From: an uncultured Bacilli bacterium
Lineage (GTDB): Bacteria > Bacillota_I > Bacilli_A > RF39 > UBA660
NCBI GenBank assembly: GCA_947628745.1
Contig: CANRBB010000003.1
Location: 1-44,370, forward strand
DNA length: 44,370 bases
Direction of reading: 5' to 3'
The number at the start of each line of letters is the position of its first letter. Positions within the stretch are counted from its first letter, which is position 1. Positions 10,712 to 20,416 of the stretch are shown here, in pieces. Under the pieces are notes generated by a model. That model worked only from the letters and a program-made list of their open reading frames with translations. It did no database searches and was not told the origin of the DNA. Made by a program: the position numbers and the translations under genes.

Positions 10712-10715
10712 AATA

Positions 10716-11417
10716 ATGAAAACGCAAGACTTAATAATAAACGTAAATCCTAAATCGATTTTTAGTGAATCTATAAAAACAATACGTACAAATCTAGCTT
10801 TTTCAAATGTAAAAAATAAAATGAAAGTAATTCTGACTACATCTCCAGAATCAGGTGACGGAAAGAGTTTTATTTCAGCTAATTTAGCTGTTGCTTACGC
10901 CCAAGAAGGTAAAAAAGTTTTAATGATAGATTGTGACCTACGACGTGGTAGACAACATCAAATATTTGAAGTCATGAATTTATCTAGTAGTGGCTATTCT
11001 AATCTAATTTTAAATTATGGAGAAGATACCAAGATTAATAAATATATAGTCGAGACAGCTAATTCTAATATAGATTTATTACCTACGGGACCAACACCAC
11101 CCAACCCTGTCGAATTGTTAGCCTCTGAAAATAATCAAAAACTAATTACTCAATTAAAGAAAAAATATGACATTATTATACTAGATTGTCCACCAGTTAT
11201 TGGCTTAAGTGATGCCATGATTATGACTAAATTTAGTGATGTAAACATCTTAGTAATATCTAATCATAGAACAAAATTTGAAAGCGTAGATAGAGCAAAA
11301 AAAATATTTGCTCAAGCAAATGCTGCAATAACTGGAGTAGTTATCAATAAAGCAGATGTAAAAAATAACAGTTATTATAGTTATTATTCAGATGAATACT
11401 ATGGGGAAAAGAAATAA
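10716..11417 (+). CDS. CpsD/CapB-family bacterial tyrosine kinase
   Basis: TTSPESGDGKSFISANLAVAYAQ Walker A, VLMIDCDLRRGR, IIILDCPPVIGLSDA; C-terminal tyrosine cluster YYSYYSDEYYGEKK. Confidence 0.93.
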   Translation: MKTQDLIINVNPKSIFSESIKTIRTNLAFSNVKNKMKVILTTSPESGDGKSFISANLAVAYAQEGKKVLMIDCDLRRGRQHQIFEVMNLSSSGYSNLILNYGEDTKINKYIVETANSNIDLLPTGPTPPNPVELLASENNQKLITQLKKKYDIIILDCPPVIGLSDAMIMTKFSDVNILVISNHRTKFESVDRAKKIFAQANAAITGVVINKADVKNNSYYSYYSDEYYGEKK

Positions 11418-11420
11418 TAT

Positions 11421-12149
11421 ATGAAAGATTTACACTCACATTTATTACCTGGAATTGATGATGGTTCAAAAAGTATCGAAGAAACTATTACACTTTTAAA
11501 AAAAGCATCAGAAGAGGGGATTACTGATTTAGTCTTAACTCCACATTATATCGAAATGAGTAAATATAATTGTAATAATGATGATAAATTAAGACTTCTG
11601 AAAATAGTACAAGAAGAAGCATCCAAAGAAAACATCAATATTAATTTATATTTAGGAAATGAAGTGTATTTGACAGAAAATTTTTTAGAATTATTAAAAA
11701 ATAATGAAATAATGACCATCAATAATAGTAGATACCTACTCTTAGAATTTCCTTTAGGGAACATGTTTCGTAATACCAAAGAAATTTTATATGAGTTAAT
11801 AGTATCGGGATATATCCCAATAATAGCTCATCCAGAAAGATACCGTATTTTTCAAAGACATCCAGAGCATATGGAAGAATATTTAAGGATGGGTGTGCTT
11901 TTACAAGGAAATTACAAAAGCCTACTTGGAAAGTATGGAAAAGACGCCAAGCACACGCTTAAGTATTTTCTAAAAAAAGGCTGGATTTGTTTAATTGGTA
12001 GTGATTGCCACCACGAGGAAAATTTTGAAATAAAAAAAATGAAACGCAAATTAAATTCTATTGTAAAAGATGAACAGATGATTGCCGATATTCTAGAAAA
12101 TAACTTCGTTAAAATCATCACAAATGAAGAAATAGGTATAAGAAGATAA
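11421..12149 (+). CDS. CpsB/CapC-family PHP-domain tyrosine phosphatase
   Basis: MKDLHSHLLPGIDDGSKS, LVLTPHYIEMSKY, IAHPERY, GSDCHHEE motifs. Confidence 0.92.
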   Translation: MKDLHSHLLPGIDDGSKSIEETITLLKKASEEGITDLVLTPHYIEMSKYNCNNDDKLRLLKIVQEEASKENININLYLGNEVYLTENFLELLKNNEIMTINNSRYLLLEFPLGNMFRNTKEILYELIVSGYIPIIAHPERYRIFQRHPEHMEEYLRMGVLLQGNYKSLLGKYGKDAKHTLKYFLKKGWICLIGSDCHHEENFEIKKMKRKLNSIVKDEQMIADILENNFVKIITNEEIGIRR

Positions 12150-12220
12150 TAAAATTCAGAATGAGTGTTTTGCATAAGAATAGCAAATATTTATATAAAA
12201 AGTAAACCATCTCTGAAGTG

Positions 12221-12240
12221 AAGCGAATGCTTCGCTTTTT
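12221..12240 (+). terminator. Terminator between the cpsB-like gene and the ubiA-like gene
   Basis: AAGCGAA-tgc-TTCGCTT followed by TTT. Confidence 0.65.
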
Positions 12241-12501
12241 AAGCTCCTATGCTTTATAGGGTATTCAGGAGATAGAAAGCATAAAAAAGACATACTTTAA
12301 AATAAAAATTAACATATATACATAAAAAGAAAAGTAATTTTTTTTAACACAAAATAGAAAAATTAATATATAATGTATGTTAGCGAAAAAAAGCGCTATT
12401 AGCGCTATTATTATTGAATACAGAATATAAATTCATGCATTTGTATGGATAATATGCAATATAGTGATAAAATAGTTTAATTGAAAAGTGAGGTATATTG
12501 A

Positions 12502-13374
12502 ATGAAAGAATATTTAAAGTTGATTAGAGTAAAACATTGGTTGAAGAATATATTAGTATTTTTGCCAGCCTTTTTTAGTATTAATATGCTAAATCGAAAT
12601 TATATTATTAGTTGTTTATTAGCTTTTTTTGTATTTTGTTTCTCATCATCTATCGTTTATGTATTGAATGACTTAAGTGATATAGAGAAAGATAAATTAC
12701 ATCCAATAAAAAAGAATAGACCTTTGGCGAGTGGGGCTTTATCAAAATCAGAAGCGCACTTAGTAATATTTATACTATCTGTTATAACATCAATAATAAT
12801 GTTTCTGTTTTATAAAAAGACAGAAAATATTTTTACAATTTTGATACCGTTAATTTATATAATTGTAAATATATTTTATAGTAAAATTCTTAAAAATGTC
12901 CCAATAATAGATGTAGTTATACTTGTATCAGGCTTTGTTCTTAGGGTTATGTATGGTGGAATAGTAATTGACGTATCGGTATCCAAATATCTATATTTAA
13001 TGATAATGTTTGGAGCGTTCTACTTAGGATTTGGTAAAAGACGAAACGAGATTATCAAAAATGGCGAAAAAAGTAGAAAAGTTTTACAAATTTATAATAA
13101 AGACTTTTTAGACAAAAATATGTATGTAACATTTGGCTTAGCAATAGTTTCATATACGTTATGGTGTGTTGATCCAACGACAGTAGCACACGTTGGACAT
13201 GATTATCTATTTTGGACTATTCCACTAGTTATGGTAATTTTACAATTATACAGTTTAAACATTGAGGGCAATTCACATGGCGACCCAACTGAAATTATAT
13301 TAAATGATAAATGTTTATTAGCAACTAGTGTATTATATGTATTAATAATGGTATTCCTACTATATATTATATGA
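12502..13374 (+). CDS. UbiA-family prenyltransferase (decaprenyl-phosphate phosphoribosyltransferase-like)
   Basis: LIRVKHWLKNILVFLPAFFS, SSIVYVLNDLSDIEKDKLHPIKKNRPLASGALS; multi-TM. Confidence 0.8.
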   Translation: MKEYLKLIRVKHWLKNILVFLPAFFSINMLNRNYIISCLLAFFVFCFSSSIVYVLNDLSDIEKDKLHPIKKNRPLASGALSKSEAHLVIFILSVITSIIMFLFYKKTENIFTILIPLIYIIVNIFYSKILKNVPIIDVVILVSGFVLRVMYGGIVIDVSVSKYLYLMIMFGAFYLGFGKRRNEIIKNGEKSRKVLQIYNKDFLDKNMYVTFGLAIVSYTLWCVDPTTVAHVGHDYLFWTIPLVMVILQLYSLNIEGNSHGDPTEIILNDKCLLATSVLYVLIMVFLLYII

Positions 13375-13937
13375 TAAATGCATATGACTTTGATAAAACG
13401 ATATATGATGGAGATTCCTCAATAGACTTCTATTTATATTGTTTGAAAAAAAAACCAAGCATTGCTATATTTATTCCAATACAAATATGGGGTATGGTTT
13501 TATATTCATTAAAGATAAGGAAAAAGGAATACATGAAAGAAAAATTTTTTTCGATACTAAATAGAATTGGAAAAATAGATGAATATGTAACTGATTTTTG
13601 GAAAATAAATGATAAAAAAATAAAAAAATGGTATTTAAACCAAAAGCAAAAAACAGACGTAATTATATCTGCGTCTCCCGAGTTTTTACTTAAGCCTCTA
13701 GAAGATATATTAGAAATTGATAAAGTAATAGCAACTAAAGTAAATAAAAAAACTGGTAAATTTGAATCAAAAAACTGTCATGATTATGAGAAAATAGTAA
13801 GATACAAGCAAATATATGGTGATAAAAAAATAAAGGCATTTTATACAGACTCAGTCAAAGCTGATAGAGCTATGCTAGAATATGCAGAGGAAGGATATAT
13901 AGTTAAGAAAAATAATGTCTATAAATGGTTAAAGTAA
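13371..13937 (+). CDS. HAD-superfamily phosphatase (HAD-IB-like)
   Basis: YDFDKTIYDGDSSIDFYLYCL motif I, IISASPEFLL motif II; 4-nt overlap with the UbiA gene. Confidence 0.8.
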   Translation: MINAYDFDKTIYDGDSSIDFYLYCLKKKPSIAIFIPIQIWGMVLYSLKIRKKEYMKEKFFSILNRIGKIDEYVTDFWKINDKKIKKWYLNQKQKTDVIISASPEFLLKPLEDILEIDKVIATKVNKKTGKFESKNCHDYEKIVRYKQIYGDKKIKAFYTDSVKADRAMLEYAEEGYIVKKNNVYKWLK

Positions 13938-14027
13938 TTACCTTAATGCTTTTTCTATATATAATTATTGTCAACTTGCATAATGGACAAATGATATACT
14001 CTTAATATACAGTTAGTGAGGTATCTT

Positions 14028-15188
14028 ATGAATAAAACAAAACAAAAAATAAGTAACATAATATTCTTATCATCTTTAATATTATTATGGATTATTTGTA
14101 TCATCCCCATTTTAAAAAACAGCAACAACTATAATCAAGTAAATAACAGAACGTCTTATAAAATAACAAAACCAACTTCTAAAGAATTTTTAAATAATAA
14201 TTATCAACAACAATTAGAAAATGCTATAAGTGATCAAATGCCTAAATATAATTATTTACAATTACTATACCCCGTTATGTCCAATTACTTAAACTATAAA
14301 ACTATAAAAGTTCTAAATTTAAACCATCAAAATAATTATATAAATTTAGGAAATATAAATATGTACCATGACTACTTAGTATATAATCCAATTATAAAAG
14401 ATGACCTAAAAAATTATGAAGATGATTTAAAAAAAATAAATTATATAAAGCAAAAAATAAATGCAGATATTTACTTATATTATATAAACAGTGATTATAA
14501 CATTAACTTCGAAACAAATAAAACAAAAGATATAGACAAATACTTAAAACAGAAATTAAAAATAGGTGACAACAACATAAAAACACTGACTATTAATTCC
14601 TTTGAAGATTATCAGAAGTATTTCTATAAATACGACCATCACTGGAATAATCGGGGTACTTACCAAGCATATAAAGAAATAGCCACTATGATGAAGTTAA
14701 CTGATATTTTACCAATAAAAGATGAAGTTTGTCTGCAAGATAGAACAATTCTAGGCTCAAAATCTAAGAGTATAGCTTTGAATAAATTCTTAAAAGAAGA
14801 TATTTGTATATATATTTATGATTATCCATCCTTTACTATTAAAATAAATAATGAAGAAGTAGAACAATATGGAGCTAACCTCGAAGATTTGAAAAATATG
14901 ACTGAATTATCTTATGCCACAATATATGGCAGTGACTATGAAGAAATAATATTCGAAAATAATAGTCAAAATAATTCTAAAAAATTGCTAATATACAGTA
15001 ATTCATACTCAAACTCAATAAACAAACTTCTAGCTAGTAATTATGAGTATACTTATGTAATAGATGGCAGATATAATAGTAATTTTGACATGATAAAATA
15101 TGTTAATGAAAAGAAAATAGACGATATTTTAATACTAGCCAATAATATGCTGTTTGGAGATACTATAAAGTGGGGTGATTTTCAATGA
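14028..15188 (+). CDS. DHHW/AlgJ-like polysaccharide O-acetylation partner protein
   Basis: YKYDHHWNNRGTYQAYKEIA motif; N-terminal TM; overlaps MBOAT gene. Confidence 0.8.
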   Translation: MNKTKQKISNIIFLSSLILLWIICIIPILKNSNNYNQVNNRTSYKITKPTSKEFLNNNYQQQLENAISDQMPKYNYLQLLYPVMSNYLNYKTIKVLNLNHQNNYINLGNINMYHDYLVYNPIIKDDLKNYEDDLKKINYIKQKINADIYLYYINSDYNINFETNKTKDIDKYLKQKLKIGDNNIKTLTINSFEDYQKYFYKYDHHWNNRGTYQAYKEIATMMKLTDILPIKDEVCLQDRTILGSKSKSIALNKFLKEDICIYIYDYPSFTIKINNEEVEQYGANLEDLKNMTELSYATIYGSDYEEIIFENNSQNNSKKLLIYSNSYSNSINKLLASNYEYTYVIDGRYNSNFDMIKYVNEKKIDDILILANNMLFGDTIKWGDFQ

Positions 15189-16564
15189 TTTTCAATTCCC
15201 TTACGTTTCTACTATTGTTTCTTCCTCTATGCATATTAATATACTTTATATTTAAAAATATAAAAATAAGAAATATTATCCTCTTAATATTTAGTTTAGT
15301 ATTCTACGCATGGGGAGAACCAATATATATCTTTATTATGATACTATCTATATTAGTAACGTATATATTTGGAATTTTAATATCAAAAGCAAAAAATAAA
15401 AGAATATATTTTATTATATCTATTGTTATCCTATTACTAAATCTTTTCTTTTTTAAGTACACTAATTTTTTAATAGATAACATAAATCATATATTAAATA
15501 TAAAACTAAAAAATATAGATTTACCTCTACCTATTGGTATTTCATTTTATACATTTCAAGCCTTATCATATTTAATAGATTTATATAGGGAAAAAATTAA
15601 AGTACAAAAAAATTTTATTTCACTTGCTTTATATATAAGCTTATTTCCTCAATTGATAGCGGGGCCTATTGTTCGCTATGAAACGATTCAAAAAGAAATA
15701 ACCAAAAGAAGCCATTCATTAGAAAAATTTGTTAGTGGTATGAAAAGATTTATTATCGGATTAAGTAAAAAAGTAATATTAGCTAACAGTATGGCTTTGA
15801 TAGCAGATACAATTTTTGGAAATTATGCTTATTATAAAACCATACTTATTTGGATAGCAGCTATATCTTATACCTTACAAATATATTATGACTTTAGTGG
15901 CTATTCAGATATGGCTATTGGTCTAGGTAAAATTTTCGGGTTTAACTTTTTAGAAAATTTCAATTATCCCTATATCTCAAGAAGTATCACAGATTTTTGG
16001 AGAAGATGGCATATTTCCTTATCAAGCTGGTTTAAAGACTATATTTATATACCATTAGGAGGGTCACGAGTAAATAAAATAAAGCACATTAGAAATATAT
16101 TTATAGTATGGTTTCTAACAGGATTATGGCATGGAGCAAGTTGGAATTATATTATTTGGGGGTTATATTTTGCTACACTTTTACTAATAGAAAAATATCC
16201 TCTAAAAAATATAATAAAAAAGGTCCCTAGTATCCTTCAACATATCATTACTTTATTTTTAATCATAATCGGATGGGTAATATTTAGGACAGAAAATCTA
16301 AATACTTTACTAAATGTTATCACTCAAATGTTTCTCTATAAAAAAAGTGATATAATGCTATTTATCACCAATAATGCTAATTTAATTATCAATTTCTATC
16401 TATTACTACCAGCTATTATTTTCTGCATACCATTAAAAAAGAAAAAAATAAAACGCTTAGGTGTACAAATAATGGTAGACTTTACGTACTTGCTTATTCT
16501 AATAATAAATATAATATTTATTATAGGAAATACCTATAATCCATTTATTTATTTCAGATTTTGA
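15185..16564 (+). CDS. MBOAT-family O-acyltransferase (AlgI/DltB-like)
   Basis: LPLPIGISFYTFQALSYLIDLYR, ISLFPQLIAGPIVRYE, NYPYISRSITDFWRRWHISLSSWFKDYIYIPLGGSR, FLTGLWHGASWNYIIWG. Confidence 0.94.
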   Translation: MIFNSLTFLLLFLPLCILIYFIFKNIKIRNIILLIFSLVFYAWGEPIYIFIMILSILVTYIFGILISKAKNKRIYFIISIVILLLNLFFFKYTNFLIDNINHILNIKLKNIDLPLPIGISFYTFQALSYLIDLYREKIKVQKNFISLALYISLFPQLIAGPIVRYETIQKEITKRSHSLEKFVSGMKRFIIGLSKKVILANSMALIADTIFGNYAYYKTILIWIAAISYTLQIYYDFSGYSDMAIGLGKIFGFNFLENFNYPYISRSITDFWRRWHISLSSWFKDYIYIPLGGSRVNKIKHIRNIFIVWFLTGLWHGASWNYIIWGLYFATLLLIEKYPLKNIIKKVPSILQHIITLFLIIIGWVIFRTENLNTLLNVITQMFLYKKSDIMLFITNNANLIINFYLLLPAIIFCIPLKKKKIKRLGVQIMVDFTYLLILIINIIFIIGNTYNPFIYFRF

Positions 16565-16625
16565 CAAAAATAGATTTATAATGTAACATACTAAACATAA
16601 AGTATAAAGGAAGGACAAATTACAT

Positions 16626-18065
16626 ATGGATAATGATTTACACCCAAAAACAAAAAAAATATTGAAGAAAAACTTAATCATAAATATAATTCATTTAATA
16701 GGCCTAGTATTATATGTACTACTATTTATAAGTATTATAAAACTAAATCTATTACCCGATAAATATTTAGTAATGTCAGGGTTAGGACTACTAATTATAG
16801 AAATAGTCTTATTTATTCTTATAAATATTAAAAATAAATTTATAAAGATATTAGGAATGATTATAATTATCATTGGCATAATATTAAGCTCAGTAGGTAT
16901 TTACTATATAAAGACAACCAATAAATTTTTAGATCAATCATTCTCCAAAAAAGTAACTACCACTACTGCCTATTACTTAATAACTAAAAGTGGTAATAAA
17001 TATAAAGAAGAAGACATTACAGGAGATGTATACTACTATAATAACTTTGAATTAAAAGATGTTAAGAAATATCTTACAAAATTTAATATCAATTATGTTG
17101 AAAGTGATAGTATGGTACAATTATTGAAAGATGTTAAAAGTGGCAGTAAAAAATTTATGTTAATTGATAAAACTAATTATAATTTAGCTTTTGATTTAGA
17201 TAATGAGTTATCAAGTAAAGATTATGAAATAGTATATAAATTTGACACTAAGAAAGTCGCACAAAAAGAAGATAAAAACACTAAGAATAAATTTACACTA
17301 CTAATAGTAGGTAATGACTTCGCTGGATATAATGATTTAAACTTATTAGTTACAGTTAACTTAGATAAAAATAAAGCTTTGGTTACTACTATTCCTAGGG
17401 GATATTATATTCCAGTAGAAGGTAAAGGTGGTAGAAAAGATACTTTAAGTTTTATGGCACCCTATGGTATAGATACAAGCGTAAAATCTATTGCCAATTA
17501 TTTTAAGATAAATATTGATTACTATTTAAAAATAAACACTCATAGCTTAGTAGGATTAGTAGATGAAATAGGAGGTATAACCTATTGCTCAGATAAAGCA
17601 TATTATACAACTCATTCTTTAGTATTAGATACATATGAAGATACTAAAGGAAAATTCTATGTAAAAAAAGGATGCCAACAGTTAAATGGAATACAAACAC
17701 TTACTGTGGCAAGAGAAAGAAAAGCTTTTTATGATGGAGATAGAACTAGGCAAAAAAATTGTGTCAAAATTATGCAAGCCATATTGGAAAAAATGAAAAA
17801 TACTAATACTTTAACTAATTATAATAATATTTTAACTTCACTTTCTGATTTATATGAAACAGATATACCAAAAGAAGAAGTAAGCTTAATAATAAAAAAG
17901 ATACTTGAAAATAGTGTTAGTATAACAATTGAGACACAGTCAGTAGATGGTGATGAAACCAAAGATTATGTTCATTTAACAGATTTCTTAGACTACGTTA
18001 TAGTTCCACGTGAAGATACAGTGTTAAATGCAACAGCTAATATAAATACACTGTTAAACGATTAA
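16626..18065 (+). CDS. LytR-CpsA-Psr (LCP) family cell-wall polymer ligase, second paralog
   Basis: TM N-terminus paralogous to the 8348 protein; ALVTTIPRGYYI, MAPYGIDTSVKSIANYFKINIDYYLKIN, LTVARERK. Confidence 0.87.
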   Translation: MDNDLHPKTKKILKKNLIINIIHLIGLVLYVLLFISIIKLNLLPDKYLVMSGLGLLIIEIVLFILINIKNKFIKILGMIIIIIGIILSSVGIYYIKTTNKFLDQSFSKKVTTTTAYYLITKSGNKYKEEDITGDVYYYNNFELKDVKKYLTKFNINYVESDSMVQLLKDVKSGSKKFMLIDKTNYNLAFDLDNELSSKDYEIVYKFDTKKVAQKEDKNTKNKFTLLIVGNDFAGYNDLNLLVTVNLDKNKALVTTIPRGYYIPVEGKGGRKDTLSFMAPYGIDTSVKSIANYFKINIDYYLKINTHSLVGLVDEIGGITYCSDKAYYTTHSLVLDTYEDTKGKFYVKKGCQQLNGIQTLTVARERKAFYDGDRTRQKNCVKIMQAILEKMKNTNTLTNYNNILTSLSDLYETDIPKEEVSLIIKKILENSVSITIETQSVDGDETKDYVHLTDFLDYVIVPREDTVLNATANINTLLND

Positions 18066-18129
18066 CTATCAAATTAAAATAAAGATAAAAGTGTTTAATT
18101 AAACTAGGGAGTGTGCAAGTATTAAATCT

Positions 18130-18162
18130 AAAGGGAATGACTAGCACTTCCTTTTATTTTAT
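18130..18162 (+). terminator. Probable terminator after second LCP gene
   Basis: AAAGGGAATG-actag-CACTTCCTTT with G-U pairs, followed by T-rich tract. Confidence 0.55.
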
Positions 18163-18667
18163 TCTGAACACCAACTTGTCTGCTATAATTTTAGTGATAC
18201 CATGTAGTATATTATAATAATGATAAAATAACTTTACAAAAACATTTATACAAGTGCAATTTACAATTATTTTATATTATGGTAGTAAAGAAGACAGAAG
18301 ATGAATACTTTAAAAAATATATTTAGTAAATTATATATAATAAGCTATCTATATGAATCTAACTTTACTGTAAGGCAAAACATAATTATTATAATCTATA
18401 AAATGACATTTTTTTTATCAAAACCTTATTAAAATATAAACATGGTGAAATAATGTGAAGAATATTGTTAGATATGAAACAGAAAATAATAAATCAGATA
18501 GATTAGAATATATTATTTTTAAAAAACAAAATTTCCTGTTAGGCTTTCTTTTTACAACTAATTTTATACTTCCCAAAAAATCTATTAGATGTACTATTGT
18601 CGATTTATCTGATATAATAGTATCAAATATTCAAAATTATTACAGTTTTTTTTGGAGGAGGTATATA

Positions 18668-19807
18668 ATGTCTAGTTTTCTACAAGAAGTAACAAAAGAG
18701 GAAAAGGAAGAATTTTCAAATGATGATTTGTTTAATATTAATTCTTGGGGTGCAGATTTATCATTTAGAGAATTAATTTCAATGTATGATGAAAATGATT
18801 TAATTAAGCCAAATTTACAAAGGAAATATGTATGGACGATAGATGAAGCTAGTAGATTGATTGATTCTATCTTACTTGGATTACCAATACCTAGCATTTT
18901 TTTGGCAAAAAAAGAAGAAAAACGATTAATTATTGATGGATATCAAAGAATAAAGACTGTTTATGATTTCGTTAATGGAACATTTTCCAAGAATAATAGA
19001 ATTTTTAAGTTATCAAATTCTAAAATTATAAATGAGAGATGGAGAGGAAAAAGTTTTCTAGAGTTGACAGAAGATGAGCAAAGACGAATAAAAAACACTA
19101 CAATTCATGCCATAATATTTGAACAAAAAAAGCCAAATAATGACTCTGGGATGTATCAAATATTTGAAAGAATCAATACTTCTGGTAGAACTTTATGTGC
19201 TCAAGAAATTAGAAATTGTATTTATCAAGGAAAATATAATGAACTATTAATGGAGTTAAATAAAAATTTGACATGGAGAAAAATCTTAAAGTGCGAAGAA
19301 GACCCTAGAATGGCAGATGTTGAAAATATATTAAGATATTTTGCTATAAAAAACTTAGCTAAAACAGAAGAATTTTCAAAAAATCAAATTAACCTAAAAA
19401 AATATTTAAACGACAATATGGCTTTAAAATGTAATCTATCTGATGATGAGTATAATCAATATAAATTGGATTTTATAAATACGATTGAAAAAGTTTACGA
19501 TTGTTTAGGTGAAACAGCATTTAATAATATTTCTGAAAAAAGAGATGAACAAGGTAATTGGATATATAATAGTCAATTTGTAAAGAGATTTCATCCAACT
19601 ATTTATGAAGCTGTTATGATTTCCTTTAGTTTTGCATTGAAGAACAACTTTAATTTTGATAATATGAAAGAAAAACAATTGGAATTATTAAATGATATAA
19701 AGTTTAGAGAATCAGCCACAATTAGAACTACTAATTTGGAGAATATAAAAAAGAGAGTTGAATTAGCTACAATGCATTTCTTTGGGGAAAAGTATGAATG
19801 GAAATAA
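18668..19807 (+). CDS. DUF262 (GmrS-like / ParB-like fold) protein
   Basis: IKPNLQRKYVWTIDEASRLIDSILLGLPIPSIFL and RLIIDGYQRIKTVYDFVNGTF (DGQQR-type motif), FERINTSGRTLCAQEIRNCIY; start trimmed to ATG 18668 behind ttggaggagg. Confidence 0.85.
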   Translation: MSSFLQEVTKEEKEEFSNDDLFNINSWGADLSFRELISMYDENDLIKPNLQRKYVWTIDEASRLIDSILLGLPIPSIFLAKKEEKRLIIDGYQRIKTVYDFVNGTFSKNNRIFKLSNSKIINERWRGKSFLELTEDEQRRIKNTTIHAIIFEQKKPNNDSGMYQIFERINTSGRTLCAQEIRNCIYQGKYNELLMELNKNLTWRKILKCEEDPRMADVENILRYFAIKNLAKTEEFSKNQINLKKYLNDNMALKCNLSDDEYNQYKLDFINTIEKVYDCLGETAFNNISEKRDEQGNWIYNSQFVKRFHPTIYEAVMISFSFALKNNFNFDNMKEKQLELLNDIKFRESATIRTTNLENIKKRVELATMHFFGEKYEWK

Positions 19808-20273
19808 TAAAAATATTATAGATGACTGCAACAATGATTTGGATAAAATAAGGCAGTTTATAAATAATGACCCGTTAAATTCATTATGCCCATATTTAAT
19901 ATCATATTGTGTTGTAAGAAGTTGTGGATGTTTAGAAGTATGCATAAAAAATTTATTATTTGATTATTTATCTTCGGGGGCTAGACAGGAAACTATCAAT
20001 TATTTAGAAAAACAAATAGTTGATAGTTCGTGGAATCCATCTTGTGGTAATATCCAAAAGATATTAGAACAAGTAAACCCCAATTGGTCTAGAAGATTTC
20101 AAGACTTGACATTTGGTATTAGTGAAAAAGGTGATTTAAAATCATTAGTTAATTTAAGAAATGATTTTGCACATGGACGACAAATCACATCTACTATTGC
20201 TGATATCATTTCTTATTTTCAGGGTGGTTGTAAAATTCTTAATATATTGGAACAAATTATTTTAAATAAATAG
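19794..20273 (+). CDS. HEPN-domain protein (MAE_28990 / RiboL-PSP-HEPN-like), putative ribonuclease
   Basis: ATG 19794 overlaps the DUF262 stop; C-terminal LVNLRNDFAHGRQIT carries the HEPN Rx4H motif. Confidence 0.65.
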   Translation: MNGNNKNIIDDCNNDLDKIRQFINNDPLNSLCPYLISYCVVRSCGCLEVCIKNLLFDYLSSGARQETINYLEKQIVDSSWNPSCGNIQKILEQVNPNWSRRFQDLTFGISEKGDLKSLVNLRNDFAHGRQITSTIADIISYFQGGCKILNILEQIILNK

Positions 20274-20376
20274 TTACCTATATGACGTTAAAAGTTTAGT
20301 AAATGATAATCAAATGTCATCTGAAAAAACTTACGAATAATTTAAAATTTTGATAAGAATAATTTTAATTTTACAT

Positions 20377-20416
20377 AACTCTATTTAGTTTTAACAGCTA
20401 AATAGAGTTATTTTTG
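20377..20416 (+). terminator. Strong terminator after DUF262-HEPN pair
   Basis: AACTCTATTTAG...CTAAATAGAGTT 12-bp perfect stem, then ATTTTTG. Confidence 0.8.

Noticed and set aside
13446-13454. A9 run in the HAD gene as a second phase-variable tract
   Set aside because: Long A runs are expected in this AT-rich genome and the reading frame is intact; nothing sets it apart, unlike the G9 tract.
18455-18667. 71-residue N-terminal extension of the DUF262 ORF
   Set aside because: GTG-initiated extension lacks a good RBS and does not resemble DUF262; ATG 18668 has a strong ggaggagg site.
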